A stretch of DNA of 21,516 nucleotides, taken from assembly GCA_027578815.1 (NCBI GenBank), contig JANBTH010000302.1, forward strand, positions 1 through 21,516, in the 5' to 3' direction. Of the stretch, positions 1 to 9,127 are shown one piece after another. A program made the position numbers and the translations under genes. Source of the stretch: Coemansia sp. RSA 1804 (taxonomy: Eukaryota > Kickxellomycota > Kickxellomycetes > Kickxellales > Kickxellaceae). The notes under the pieces are model-generated. The model did no database searches. It was not told where the DNA came from and saw only the letters and a list, made by a program, of their open reading frames with translations. How positions within the stretch are numbered: position 1 is the first letter of the stretch; every line of letters begins with the position of its first letter.

Positions 1-69
1 CAGAACTTTGGCATCTTTACTAACAACTACACTCCGAAATTCGATTTTAGTGTTCTTAACAGCTGCTAG
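1..69 (+). CDS. 3' end of a GH17 glucanase paralogue (partial)
   Basis: The first 69 bases read in frame 1 as the last 22 residues of a protein, ending in a TAG stop. They match the C-terminus of the complete GH17 gene that follows at 19 of 22 positions (NFGIF, then NYTPKFDFSVLNSC). The similarity continues a few bases past the stop, where both copies read TAGTTTTCCC. The rest of the gene, including its catalytic residues, lies outside the window. This indicates a tandem duplication of secreted beta-1,3-glucanase-type genes in the same orientation, with about 1.5 kb between the two coding regions. Whether this copy also has the long acidic and Pro/Thr-rich N-terminal region cannot be seen. 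Confidence 0.85.
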   Translation, partial: QNFGIFTNNYTPKFDFSVLNSC

Positions 70-1534
70 TTTTCCCTACTTCCTTTCCTTTTTAATGACT
101 ACACGAAATATAAGCCTTTTCAGGATACCTTTGTCTTTGTATCTGGGGATTTAAAGAAGAGTTTGCGGCATAGAGTGTACAAATTACAGACAAGGTAAAG
201 TCATTTGTAATAATGTTCAACGGCTTTGGTGATGAAATAGGATAGATTGGCGGAAATAAATTAACTTTAATCTGCGCAATGTGGACCACATCCTACATGT
301 GTGTCCTTGGTTGGAAATAATTCCATGCGGCGGCATTTTCCTTTTTTTCTTTGTAGACAACCCGCAACGTCCATCAGAAGGAATAATGTGCAGCCCGGGT
401 TTTGGCTGTGGCGACATGTAGACCAATTAAAAGTTTGTGAAACCGGTCCTGACAATATATTGAACACCCAGCCGACTTTTTATGCTTGCCAATCATTATG
501 TCTTCAAGATGGTTGTCACAAAAGAAGACAGCCTTCTCCGATTTCAGAAAACAGCTGGTTCTTTTTAAATAAAAAAGAAATACGGTTCTAGATACTCGCT
601 TATTTTTTCGTATCAATTCCTGTTTATTGCTGACGACGCAAGTTGTCTGGCTTCTGCACCCAACAATATAAATCCATCCGCAGAAACGCAAAACAGGATT
701 TCGGTCTGTTCACAAAATCACTCACAGCTCGTCAAGTCGCTTTACACAAAATATGTGCAGACAAACAATTTAAAAAAGTGCCAGCCGCGGAATGGGTGCT
801 CAATCGGCACACACAACATGAATCAGCATTTCAACTTTTAATGTAATTTCAAATAGTAAAAAATTGAGCTTTATAGCTGATACTCAAATAGAAAATTTCT
901 GCTATAAAATGAAACAAGTCGTTTTGGAAACAAACCACAAACACAAAAAAAGTGTTGCAAAGGACTTTTTGTAAAAATGGCAAAATACATAAAAAATTGC
1001 ATGAGTGTTTTTTCTTTGCAAAAAGCAAAAGAAAAGAATCAAAGCGTTTTGATGGCAATCTTATGCATGCAGTGGAGTACGCCAGAAGAATACTTTTTCT
1101 TACGAAGCCTTCTTAACATCATAGAAAGAAAGTATGTCAGCTTTGTATGTGTCTCCGCAGTCTAGAAAAAAAAACTCAATGAAGACATGGGCAATATGCT
1201 ACATGAATTTTTTATCGTGTGCGTAAACCATCCTCACCGTTACTATCGGAAACGGACTGTATATAATTCAGCCCGAATGGCATTTGTATGTAAGACGGAC
1301 CGATTCTTATTCTCTAGTATATTTATCTGAATTCTCCGTTTATTTCCTTCCCTATTCCCTTTCACGCCTTTATCATTTATATCTTTATAGCAAACACAGC
1401 AGAAACTGTTTTCCATAGCTTGAGTAGACAGATTCTATATTGAGTTCCCCTTTTTCCTTAATTTGACTCTGCAAACATTCATCATATTCCGTTACATTTG
1501 TTAATCAAATAAGTCAGGTAATAAGCAAGAGAAC
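70..1534. other. Intergenic spacer between the two GH17 copies
   Basis: AT-rich spacer of about 1.46 kb. It should hold the 3' UTR and terminator of the first GH17 copy and the promoter of the second. The last 250 bases before the downstream ATG are pyrimidine-rich, and a TATA-like element (GTATATAAT) lies near 1259, about 275 bases upstream. Short open frames are present, but none shows a recognisable domain or convincing composition. No RNA gene was recognised. Confidence 0.6.
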
Positions 1535-3355
1535 ATGCGCGCATCCTTCTTATCCCTTGCAGCTGTTGCGTTTGCCGTGAGCAGTATGCTTGCTGCTGCA
1601 TCTCCCGTTCCCCATGCCAAGCACGCAACTCATTCCACTCCCAGAAAATGCCACCATGGAGGCAAGCATACGGCAAGACCTACATACCACATCACATCCG
1701 ACCGGGACTACTCGTTTACTACTGAGCAGTCGGAGCCGGCTTACACCCTTCAGCCCTCGGTTACATATGTGGCTACTGAATCCGAGCTTGAGCCAGAGGT
1801 GACCACCACTCCCAATGAACCGAGCTACGAAGCGGACTCGACTACCCCTACCACGGAAGCAGTCTATGAAACCGAGTTGACCACCACTGCTGACGAGGAG
1901 AGCGATGGGGTCTATTTGACTACCACTGCCGAAGACAATAGTGATAAAGCCGATTCGACTTCCGCCGATGAAGAAGAGAGCTATGAAATCGACTTGACCA
2001 CTTCTGCTGACGAGGCCGAATACCACACTAGTGCTGTTGCATCCCCGGAAGAAAGCGAGTATGAGACACACAACACCGGAAAAGACATTGACGATGTCTA
2101 TTCAACCATCACCACCGAGGAGGATGGGTCTGAATCAAGCGACATAAGCACCAAAGATGACGACTACAAGACCGAGTCAGACACTTCTTCTTCCGACGAT
2201 GTTAGCGAGACTGAGCCAGAAACCACCACGGATGAGTCTGAATACAAGACCAAGCCGACGAAGACGACTGACGATGCTGACTACGAGACAACCACTAGCA
2301 AGAAAACCACACCTACGCCAAAACCAACCCCCACGCCTAAGCCCACGCCAACCACCAAGTCAACGCCAACCACAAAATCCACTCCTAAGTCCACGCCTAC
2401 GCCTAAGCCAACACCAAAACCTACGCCCACGCCTACACCCACGCCCAAGCCCACGCCCAAGCCCACGACAAAGACTACTACTACATCTAAGCCAAAGCCC
2501 ACATCTACGCCTGCACCCGCCAAGAGCAGCACGCTGTGGGGACTGAGCTGGTCGCCATATAACAACGATGGGTCTTGCCCTGACCTTGCAAAGGTGACAT
2601 CGGATCTCAAGAAGGTAGCAGGAGTGACAAGCAACATCCGCTTGTTCTCAACCGACTGCTCCCAGCTACGCAACGCAGTGCAAGCAATCAAAAACGCCAA
2701 TCTGGGTCTTAGCATCCACGCGGGTATCTGGATATCTGACGGAGCGGACCGCACTGAGACGGAGATTACCGAGTTTATTGCGGTTGCCAAGCAGTACGGA
2801 ACAAGCCTGATCAAGGGCGTGTCGGTTGGCAATGAGGAGATTGGAAAGGGTATGCCAGAGGCCACCATTATTAGCCACGTCAACAATATGCGCAGCCGCT
2901 TGCAGGCAGCCGGACTGGGCAGCATCCCCGTCTACACTACCGATCAAGATGCTCATTTCACCAAGGGAATGGCCGCCGCCTCTGATATTGTGCAAATCAA
3001 CGTGTACTCGATCTTCGACCCCGTCTTCACAAACATCGATGCGTCTGTTGCGTCGGTCATCCAGCGCGCCAACACCGTCAAGGCCAATGTTGCTGGCGGC
3101 AAGCCCGTGCGGTTTGGCGAGAGTGGCTGGTCGTCGGCCGGAAACACCGGTCCCAGCCCACTCACCCTGGCCAATGAGATCTCCTATGCAAAGAAGTTCA
3201 AATGCGCTGCAAAGGCCGCCGGGTACAACTACTTCTACTTTGAGGCAAAGAATGCGCTTTGGAAGTACAATGTTGTTGAATCGGAGCGCAACTTTGGTAT
3301 CTTTGATAGCAACTACACTCCGAAATTCGATTTCAGCGTGCTCAACAGCTGCTAG
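1535..3355 (+). CDS. Secreted GH17 glucanase with acidic and Pro/Thr-rich linker
   Basis: A 606-residue secreted protein. Residues 1-23 form a signal peptide (hydrophobic core, likely cut after the Ala run before SPVP). Residues about 60-250 are rich in Ser, Thr, Asp and Glu, with imperfect units such as TTTADE and ESEYET. Residues about 255-330 are a (K)PTPTP-type linker. The catalytic GH17 domain begins near T333 (LWGLSWSPYNNDGSCP) and runs to the C-terminus. The expected acid/base Glu is in VGNE (E434) and the nucleophile Glu in GESGW (E529), so the enzyme looks intact. Fungal GH17 proteins of the Bgl2/Scw type hydrolyse or transfer beta-1,3-glucan in the cell wall. No C-terminal hydrophobic GPI signal is present; the protein ends in NSC like its neighbour. 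The linker is probably O-glycosylated and may span or bind the wall. Exact specificity is not visible from sequence. Confidence 0.92.
   Translation: MRASFLSLAAVAFAVSSMLAAASPVPHAKHATHSTPRKCHHGGKHTARPTYHITSDRDYSFTTEQSEPAYTLQPSVTYVATESELEPEVTTTPNEPSYEADSTTPTTEAVYETELTTTADEESDGVYLTTTAEDNSDKADSTSADEEESYEIDLTTSADEAEYHTSAVASPEESEYETHNTGKDIDDVYSTITTEEDGSESSDISTKDDDYKTESDTSSSDDVSETEPETTTDESEYKTKPTKTTDDADYETTTSKKTTPTPKPTPTPKPTPTTKSTPTTKSTPKSTPTPKPTPKPTPTPTPTPKPTPKPTTKTTTTSKPKPTSTPAPAKSSTLWGLSWSPYNNDGSCPDLAKVTSDLKKVAGVTSNIRLFSTDCSQLRNAVQAIKNANLGLSIHAGIWISDGADRTETEITEFIAVAKQYGTSLIKGVSVGNEEIGKGMPEATIISHVNNMRSRLQAAGLGSIPVYTTDQDAHFTKGMAAASDIVQINVYSIFDPVFTNIDASVASVIQRANTVKANVAGGKPVRFGESGWSSAGNTGPSPLTLANEISYAKKFKCAAKAAGYNYFYFEAKNALWKYNVVESERNFGIFDSNYTPKFDFSVLNSC
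2300..2520 (+). repeat. Imperfect CCNACGCCNAAG-type coding repeat (Pro/Thr/Lys linker)
   Basis: Low-complexity tandem repeat within the GH17 gene. Variants of CCCACGCCTAAG and CCAACCACCAAG encode KPTPTPKPTPTTKSTP-like units. The reading frame is kept throughout, so it acts as an extended, probably O-mannosylated spacer between the acidic region and the catalytic domain. Repeats of this kind commonly change length between strains. Confidence 0.85.
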
Positions 3356-3682
3356 TTTTCCCAGCTCTTTTTAGTTTATTTCTTTACTTATCTTTACGAT
3401 TTCCTCTTATTGTTATTCAATGTTATCTTGTTCTTGTCAGCTATTATTACCGTTTTACGTTGATGATAAACGGTAGCATGTGGGTGCCCCATTATTAGTT
3501 TTCACTTGGCTCAAAATTAATCAGCACACTATAAAATGAACCATTGATGTTGCTGGAGATATAAATAAACACTATCTGAAACTCATGGAACTCTGGATAG
3601 CGTACCCTTCTTCTCGTTACTTTTTAAACCCTCTTCTCTTCTTCCAAACAGCACCAAGAGTTAAAAACCCACATTAAACAAA
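3356..3682. other. Intergenic region upstream of the RRM gene
   Basis: 327 bases between the GH17 stop and the RRM start. The first part is a T-rich 3' UTR. The second part is the promoter and leader of the RRM gene, pyrimidine-rich around 3600-3650, with an A-rich start context (AAACAAAATG). No further gene was seen. Confidence 0.6.
3530..3537 (+). promoter_or_regulatory. Candidate TATA box of the RRM gene
   Basis: TATAAAAT lies about 150 bases upstream of the RRM start codon, followed by a pyrimidine-rich stretch suited to transcription initiation. This rests on motif and position only. Confidence 0.3.
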
Positions 3683-4105
3683 ATGAAGGCGGCAAGCAAC
3701 AAGTGCATGTTGTTTGTCAGTGGTCTGGAGACCGAAGTGACCGAGGATACTCTGCATGGGGCGTTCATACCGTTTGGCGAGATAGTGCAGATCACGCTGC
3801 CTCCGGATCCAGGATCCAGTAACAGACACCGCGGCATTGGGTTCATCGAATACGAGGATGAGGAGGATGCGGCGGCGGCTATAGACAACATGAACGATGC
3901 CGAGCTCTTTGGTCGCACTATCACTGTGCGTCCGGCAAAGGCTGCGCCTGGTTCAGCTGGTGCGGGCGCAGTAATGGGCAAGATCTTTAACCAGGAGTCG
4001 TGGCTGGAAAAGAATATGGCGGGTGACAACAACAGCGGCAGCAACGCCGGTTATCTCGAAACAGCAAGAGGAGAGTCTGCGGACAGTTCTGACAATAAGT
4101 CTTGA
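3683..4105 (+). CDS. Cyclophilin-E-type RRM protein (RRM only)
   Basis: A 140-residue protein with one RNA recognition motif at about residues 8-86. RNP2 is LFVSGL (about residues 10-15) and RNP1 is RGIGFIEY (residues 50-57). The runs LHGAFIPFGEI, EDAAAAIDNMN and ELFGRTI closely resemble the RRM of the spliceosomal cyclophilin PPIE (cyclophilin E), including a following W-L-K-type segment (QESWLEK). The peptidyl-prolyl isomerase domain that follows in animal PPIE is absent: the frame ends with a short Gly/Ser/Asn-rich acidic tail and a TGA stop, and no cyclophilin motif appears downstream. By family it is a nuclear RNA-binding protein, probably spliceosome-associated. It converges on ZPR1, 207 bases away. 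Confidence 0.8.
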   Translation: MKAASNKCMLFVSGLETEVTEDTLHGAFIPFGEIVQITLPPDPGSSNRHRGIGFIEYEDEEDAAAAIDNMNDAELFGRTITVRPAKAAPGSAGAGAVMGKIFNQESWLEKNMAGDNNSGSNAGYLETARGESADSSDNKS

Positions 4106-4312
4106 CGGGAAATGTGGGATTGGATGCAGAGCCGAATGCCCCTCCCACCCACTTCATTGGCGACTCCAGCATACGAATGGTCTGAATTACAGGTCCTTTT
4201 TCATTATAGCGGGATGCGCGGTGGGCTGTTTTATTGCTACTAAGAATTGCGAATATTAGATCTAGATCTTCCACGGTGCAGAATCCCGTTCCTACACGGC
4301 ATCAGCAGCGTA

Positions 4313-5752
4313 TTAATCCACGCTAATGTCGTTGAGGCCCAGCTCCTCGTTCTGCTCGAACGAGCGCTCGTAGTCCTCGGTGACCATGTTTGGATCTGGG
4401 TCTGGGGCATAGATGTTCTGCACATACGAGTGCGCCATTGGGTCGTCGAGAACCAGCGTCAGCGGCAGAACATCGCCGTTGGCAGCTGCGTCGAGTCTGG
4501 CAAGGAAGCGGAGGAAGCGGTCGCGCTTCTCGGCAGTCGCGGAGTCGCCGGCAAAAAAGGGCGCCCTTCGGTCGAGCTCGTCGTGCGCCTGACGTAGCAG
4601 ACCCTCAATGGTGGTGAACTTGCCGCCCATGGTGCCGGCAAACATGTCGAGATCGACCTCAGGGACACAGAAGGAGCTTGTCTCGGACTTGAGGATATCG
4701 CGCGACAGATCGTCCTTGTCCTCCAGGGTCAGCGTGATGCGTCTGCCCTTGGTACTGATGGCGCCGCCGCACTTGACCTCGTTTGACTTGTATCCGCATT
4801 GGTCGCACGTGGTTGACATGATGATGACTTGTTGGAAGTGCGGGATATCGACCATCTGCATCCGCGTGTCGCACGGCGCGTTGCACGAGGAGCAGTTGGC
4901 TGGGAACGTCAGGATCTCGTTGTTCTCCGCCGCATCGCGCACCGCACGCTCCACCTTTGCCGCCGCCTCCATCTCCTTGTGCGCGTTAGTGCGGGCGGGT
5001 GCCGTCGCTGCCTCTGCTTCTGCTGCCTGCTCAGCACCATCGCCCTCGCTGGTCATGCCGAGGTCTATCATCTGCTGCTTCGTGCGCGTGTAGTGGCTGA
5101 TCTTCATCTTTGGATCCGCCTGGGGCGCACACAGATTCTCCACATACGAGTTCCCCGACGGATCGTCCACCACCAGCGTCACCGCCCTTCCCGGCTCCTC
5201 GTCCTCTGGCAATTCCAGCACGCCACGCAGCCTGTCCAGCAGCGTCTCAATTGCCTGGTACACGGCAGGTGCCGCCTCCTTGCGCTGCGGCTGGTCCAAC
5301 GACAAGTCCTCGATGAACCGCGACACCAGGCCCTCGGCTGTCGTCAGCACCGAGTTTGTAGCTGGCGGCGCCGTGAACTCGAACTCGGGAAACGATACGG
5401 ATGCCGAGCTGTTGCGCACGATCTGCCGGTTCAAATCGGCCTTTGTAGTGCACCGCACCTCGTATCTGTGGCCCTTTTCCTGGATCGCCTCTCCGCTCTG
5501 CACCTCGCTGTTCTTGAGTCCGCAGTGCGGGCACTCGAACGCCATGACGATGATTGACTTGAAGTGCGGGATGCGCGTCAGAAGCAGTTTGGTCATCCCG
5601 TTCTCGTGGCACCGCATGCACAGGCTCTCGATCTCGGTGGCTGACACGTTGTCGGCGTCCAGGTCCTGGAACAGCTGGTTGCCTGCATTGAGCCTCGGGA
5701 GCTTCTGCTCCGCTTCCTCATCGCTTGTGTTCATTTCCCTTTTCTGCGCCAT
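4313..5752 (-). CDS. ZPR1: Zinc finger protein ZPR1
   Basis: A 479-residue protein with the duplicated ZPR1 architecture. The first C4 zinc finger is C45/C48/C74/C77 and the second is C287/C290/C316/C319. Each is preceded by a TRIPHF or VDIPHF segment and followed by SEVQSGEAI or NEVKCGGAI. Each finger leads into a beta-rich domain ending in the family block DDPSGNSYVENL or DDPMAHSYVQNIYAPDPDP. Length fits fungal ZPR1 (about 480-490). In yeast and animals, Zpr1 binds and helps fold translation elongation factor eEF1A and moves between cytoplasm and nucleus. An Ala/Glu-rich linker (about 236-275) joins the two halves. The start is the first ATG of the frame. The promoter lies in the spacer shared with the SKP1-like gene. 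Confidence 0.95.
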   Translation of the reverse strand: MAQKREMNTSDEEAEQKLPRLNAGNQLFQDLDADNVSATEIESLCMRCHENGMTKLLLTRIPHFKSIIVMAFECPHCGLKNSEVQSGEAIQEKGHRYEVRCTTKADLNRQIVRNSSASVSFPEFEFTAPPATNSVLTTAEGLVSRFIEDLSLDQPQRKEAAPAVYQAIETLLDRLRGVLELPEDEEPGRAVTLVVDDPSGNSYVENLCAPQADPKMKISHYTRTKQQMIDLGMTSEGDGAEQAAEAEAATAPARTNAHKEMEAAAKVERAVRDAAENNEILTFPANCSSCNAPCDTRMQMVDIPHFQQVIIMSTTCDQCGYKSNEVKCGGAISTKGRRITLTLEDKDDLSRDILKSETSSFCVPEVDLDMFAGTMGGKFTTIEGLLRQAHDELDRRAPFFAGDSATAEKRDRFLRFLARLDAAANGDVLPLTLVLDDPMAHSYVQNIYAPDPDPNMVTEDYERSFEQNEELGLNDISVD

Positions 5753-6476
5753 GCGTGGTGGGTGGAATATATAGACAGGCTGATTATAGCAACAAGGAGA
5801 TAATGAGTGAATGTGAAGTGTTTTTTCTTAATGGAAGAAGAGAAGAGCTTTTCCGCTTTTGGTGCAAAGAGCTTTTTGTGTTAATTTTTACTTGTGGCTT
5901 TGAAAAAAAAAAACACAAAAAGAGGAAGCTCTTGATTGCAAATCAGAATCACCGGGTTTAAATCTAGGGTCTTCCGCCTCATTTGACCTAAAGTCAGAAA
6001 TGCAGCCAATATGCTCTTGGCTAGCGAAACCAGGGATTAAACGGGACAACATCCACATCAATGATATGTGTGAATTGGCAATATGAAATCCAATATTTCT
6101 ATGCTAGCATTAATATGGTCTGTCTTTCCTGCTTTATTCGCATTGTAGACATATTCCTATATAAATTATTTTCTAGAACTAGACAATGAAATGAAATTCA
6201 AAGATTTGTCCGCATTCTAAAAACAGAGCATCTGATCAACTGATATGTATCCGTTTCCTTTATATTTCTTGTTTCTTCTTTTTAATAAAATATACGTGAC
6301 TTTAGCTGTTGCTCAGAAAAAAAGTAATGAATGTCTGGTTAGTAAGATTTGGTTTATCTCTTTTTCTTCTTTTCCTGTTCATTTTTTTATTTTATTTCAT
6401 TTTTCAGATAAAAAGTTGTATCTTTCAGGCTCACCTCGTAAATCATATTCCACTTTGCGGCTCTTTGACAGTAAAT
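5753..6476. other. Divergent promoter region between ZPR1 and SKP1-like
   Basis: 724 bases of AT-rich DNA between two divergent start codons, so it must hold both promoters. A poly-A run lies near 5905-5915 and a long T-rich tract at 6360-6405. An open frame upstream of the SKP1-like ATG encodes a Phe/Leu-rich stretch that is better explained as the polypyrimidine tract of a leader intron. No RNA gene was recognised. Confidence 0.6.
6342..6407 (+). other. Candidate 5' UTR intron of the SKP1-like gene
   Basis: GTAAGA at 6342 could be a 5' splice site. A long T-rich tract ends in TTTTTCAG at 6407, a strong 3' splice site form. This would remove 66 bases, mostly pyrimidine tract, ahead of the start codon at 6477. 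No clear CTAAC-type branch site was seen, so the 5' end is uncertain. Confidence 0.35.
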
Positions 6477-6947
6477 ATGGCTATTAAACTGATTACATCG
6501 GATAACCAGGAGTTTGTCGTTGACGACAAGATTGCAGCCCAGAGTGAGCTGATTGAAACTTTCCTTGCAGAACACAAGGAAGGTGATGACCCTCTTCAGC
6601 TAATCAATGTCGATGGTGAAACTTTGAAAAAGATTATCGAGTATTGCGAATACCACAAAGACGATAAGCCATATGCTGATAAATATTATGATACCCCTGA
6701 ACTCGCAGCTGCTACAGACCCTTGGGACAAGGAATTTATTAACGTCGAACACAATATGCTGTTCAGTATTCTGGTCTCTGCTAACTACATGATCATCAAG
6801 CCTCTGGTTGACCTTGGTTGCAAAAGAGTTGCTAATATAATTAAAGACAAATCTAGCGATGAGATTCGCAAAATTTTTGGCATTGAGGAGGACTTTACTG
6901 AAGAAGAGAAGGAACAGATCAGAAAGGAACAACTTCCACTTGAATAA
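6477..6947 (+). CDS. SKP1-like SCF ubiquitin ligase adaptor (divergent)
   Basis: A 156-residue Skp1 family protein. The N-terminal BTB/POZ-like half begins IKLITSDNQEF with DDKIAAQS and includes LKKIIEYCEYHKDD. The C-terminal dimerisation half includes DPWDKEF, ANYMIIKPLVDLGCK, VANIIKDKSSDEIRKIFGI and DFTEEEKEQIRKE. Skp1 links Cul1 to F-box proteins in SCF E3 ubiquitin ligases. The start chosen is MAIKL, which aligns with the family; upstream in-frame ATGs would add about 56 residues of Phe/Leu-rich translated leader. Two oddities: the protein ends RKEQLPLE, without the usual N-x-W-C/A-E-D tail that contacts F-box proteins, and its codons are AT-rich compared with most genes in the window. 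It may be a diverged paralogue rather than the main SKP1. Confidence 0.88.
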   Translation: MAIKLITSDNQEFVVDDKIAAQSELIETFLAEHKEGDDPLQLINVDGETLKKIIEYCEYHKDDKPYADKYYDTPELAAATDPWDKEFINVEHNMLFSILVSANYMIIKPLVDLGCKRVANIIKDKSSDEIRKIFGIEEDFTEEEKEQIRKEQLPLE

Positions 6948-7279
6948 TTTTTCAGGATAAGCTTGCAAGCCCTTTTTAATTTCTCGTGGAAATTGAAAGC
7001 ATTTTTTGTTCATATTTCTCTCTTTAGCTTTCTGCATTTCAAATATGAGTATTATTGAAACATCATATATTGTAAATTGCGTAACTAGCTTTTCTTGTGC
7101 AAGATTACCACTACATTTCGACAAAACCCGTTGTTATTTAATGCAAAAGTATAACCAAAATTACATTTTCAGCCGGTGAGTTATCTCAGGTATTAAACAT
7201 ATTCTGTTGCAAATAATTTTTTAAAAGCTGCACTCTGCTAGAAAGAAATAATATATATTGTGTATTTGTAATAAGAATT
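6948..7279. other. Convergent spacer between SKP1-like and SDR genes
   Basis: 332 bases of AT-rich DNA between two convergent stop codons, expected to hold both 3' UTRs and polyadenylation signals (for example AATAATATATATTG near 7247). No gene or RNA was recognised. Confidence 0.6.
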
Positions 7280-8071
7280 TCAAGCCTTGATGTACTCGAT
7301 AAACCCACACGACTCGGCTTTTGGTCCTTCGCGAACACTTCCATCGGCATTCGAGTTCATTACAACAGTGTCTCCAGCAAGGGTCTCGTCCTCAATACAT
7401 CTAATGACCTCGGAAGCAACGCCATCTACTGTGTTGACACCAAAACTACGCAAATGCTTGTCAATTGATTCGGGAATCTCGTTGCTTGTCATGTTGGTTT
7501 CTATATGAACCGGAGCTACCGAATTAACGCGGACTGGCGGTGTGCCCTGTGCCAAGGATGCTGCTGAAGCGGTGAATGCTATAATAGCCGCCTTTGTAGC
7601 GCCATAGACAGCCGTGAGCTCAGAGTAACGGATACCAAGGATGGACGATATGTTGATCACGCATCCTGGGTGTCCTGCCTTGTAGAAAGACTTGACAGCC
7701 AGTCTTGTTCCTTCAATTGGGGCCTTGAGGTTGATGTCGATGGTCTTTGAAATGGACTCAGAGTTCTCATCAGCCCAGAGATATGACCCGCCAATTCCGG
7801 CATTATTAACCACTATGTCCATTGCACCAAACTCGGTAATCGCCCTGTTTTGCAGCTCTGCAATCTCGTCAAGATTCCGGACATTGCATGTATGGAAAAC
7901 AGCAACCTTGTCACCCATCTTGTCATTTAGCTCCTCTGCCACTTGTTCTCCTTGCTCAAGAACATCACCAATGACAACTTTGGCACCCTTTTCTACAAGC
8001 ACCTCCACTATGCGTTTGCCTATTCCACGGGCACCGCCGGTGACTACAGCAACTTTACCTGACGTTTGCAT
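7280..8071 (-). CDS. Short-chain dehydrogenase, HPGD-like (AT-rich copy)
   Basis: A 263-residue classical SDR with a Rossmann fold. The cofactor motif is TGGARGIG (residues 11-18). An Asp after beta-2 (D36 in IGDV) suggests NAD(H) preference. NNAG is at 89-92, the catalytic Ser at S143 (NISS), and Y156/K160 form YGATK. The C-terminal block EVIRCIEDETLAGDTVVM resembles the end of 15-hydroxyprostaglandin dehydrogenase (HPGD)-type SDRs. The substrate cannot be read from sequence; a secondary alcohol or ketone is likely. The start was set at MQTSGKVAVV to match the paralogue at 9128-9937; an in-frame ATG eight codons upstream (8095) is possible. Both dehydrogenases lie in tandem on the minus strand, but this one is clearly more AT-rich. 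Confidence 0.9.
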   Translation of the reverse strand: MQTSGKVAVVTGGARGIGKRIVEVLVEKGAKVVIGDVLEQGEQVAEELNDKMGDKVAVFHTCNVRNLDEIAELQNRAITEFGAMDIVVNNAGIGGSYLWADENSESISKTIDINLKAPIEGTRLAVKSFYKAGHPGCVINISSILGIRYSELTAVYGATKAAIIAFTASAASLAQGTPPVRVNSVAPVHIETNMTSNEIPESIDKHLRSFGVNTVDGVASEVIRCIEDETLAGDTVVMNSNADGSVREGPKAESCGFIEYIKA

Positions 8072-9127
8072 GCTTAGTAAAAATGTAGTAAGCAAAAGAA
8101 TAATAATAAAGATGACCCGAAATGCAATATCTTTTTTTCAGCGACAAGATGTTAATAGTGTTTTCCTTTTATATTCAAATTTGTCTAGTACACATACAAA
8201 AAGATGACTCGGGGTATCTAGCTTAAAAAATTTGAAACCATTGTCATATTTTGTAATCCCAGAACAACAATAGTGAGAACTAAATTATTGAGTACTAGAA
8301 AGTTATTATCTTATTTTTCACAATACTTGGGATACGCCAAGCCAAAGAAAAAGCTAAACAATTGAATAATTGTCGAGCCACACTTTTTTAAAACACAAAT
8401 ACATGTTAGTCATGGGGAAGGAGAACGAAAGGCGTATGTGAAAGTTTCATTTGTCAAATTTACTTTGTAGCCTATTCCCACGATCCATGTGGATTGAGAT
8501 AGTACACAATAGCATATATAATGCCACTAACGATTGGGTGTGATAGTATGAACTGGATATTTCATAAAAGCTATTTTTCTGGAATTATAGGCTTAGTAAG
8601 CCTTGAGAAGCGACTAGAATTTTATTATCAGAGCGACTTTATTATTATTTTTATTCTGCTAATATACGGGTTACTACTGTATGCTGATAGAGTGCATTTT
8701 ACAAACAAAGTATTGTTATCGTTGTTTAACGTGTGTGCGTATTTGACATTTGACTGAAATAGCATTGTTAGCTTTGCTTGGGAAGGAAATTTCCTGAGAG
8801 TTAGCGGATAGAACTGGAATCCTGATATATGGAAAAAATATAATAGCATTTTTTGTTCACAACCAAAAAGTAGTGGCGTGCAGTTTTGTTTGATTTGTAT
8901 TATTGATCAAGCGCTTATAAGCAAGCCAACAAAGGGAAAAAAAGTTCATGAGAAAAAAGATAGAATGTTGCTGCCTTCTCAGCCTCTTTTATGTCTCTTT
9001 CTTTCTTCCTTGATCGTTCAAGAAGCATCCTTTAGTTGCTGGAATGTATCTCTCTACCTCAAACATCAGTGTCATATCATGAAATAAAAAACTAAAAAGA
9101 TCTTGATCTCTCTCCTCGATATTGAAT
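8072..9127. other. AT-rich spacer between the two SDR paralogues
   Basis: About 1.06 kb holding the promoter of the left SDR and the 3' UTR of the right SDR. It is strongly AT-rich, with several A and T runs. A 78-codon open frame at 8521-8757 (+) encodes one hydrophobic segment, but it lacks any recognised domain and is probably chance. Nothing else was recognised. Confidence 0.6.

Noticed and set aside
1550..2925. Two long minus-strand frames (1550-2071 and 2281-2925) opposite the GH17 gene, with Val/Gly repeats
   Set aside because: They mirror the acidic and Pro/Thr repeats of the GH17 gene, which has a signal peptide and full catalytic motifs.
4829..5557. 242-codon open frame antisense to ZPR1
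   Set aside because: Composition reflects the reverse of a GC-rich real gene; no domain is recognisable.
6309..6476. N-terminal extension of the SKP1-like frame encoding a Phe/Leu-rich hydrophobic segment
   Set aside because: It is the translation of a T-rich tract ending in TTTTTCAG, typical of an intron end, and Skp1 proteins start at the MAIKL position.
8521..8757. 78-codon frame with one hydrophobic segment between the SDR genes
   Set aside because: AT-rich spacer, no domain, no supporting start context; hydrophobic residues follow from T-rich DNA.
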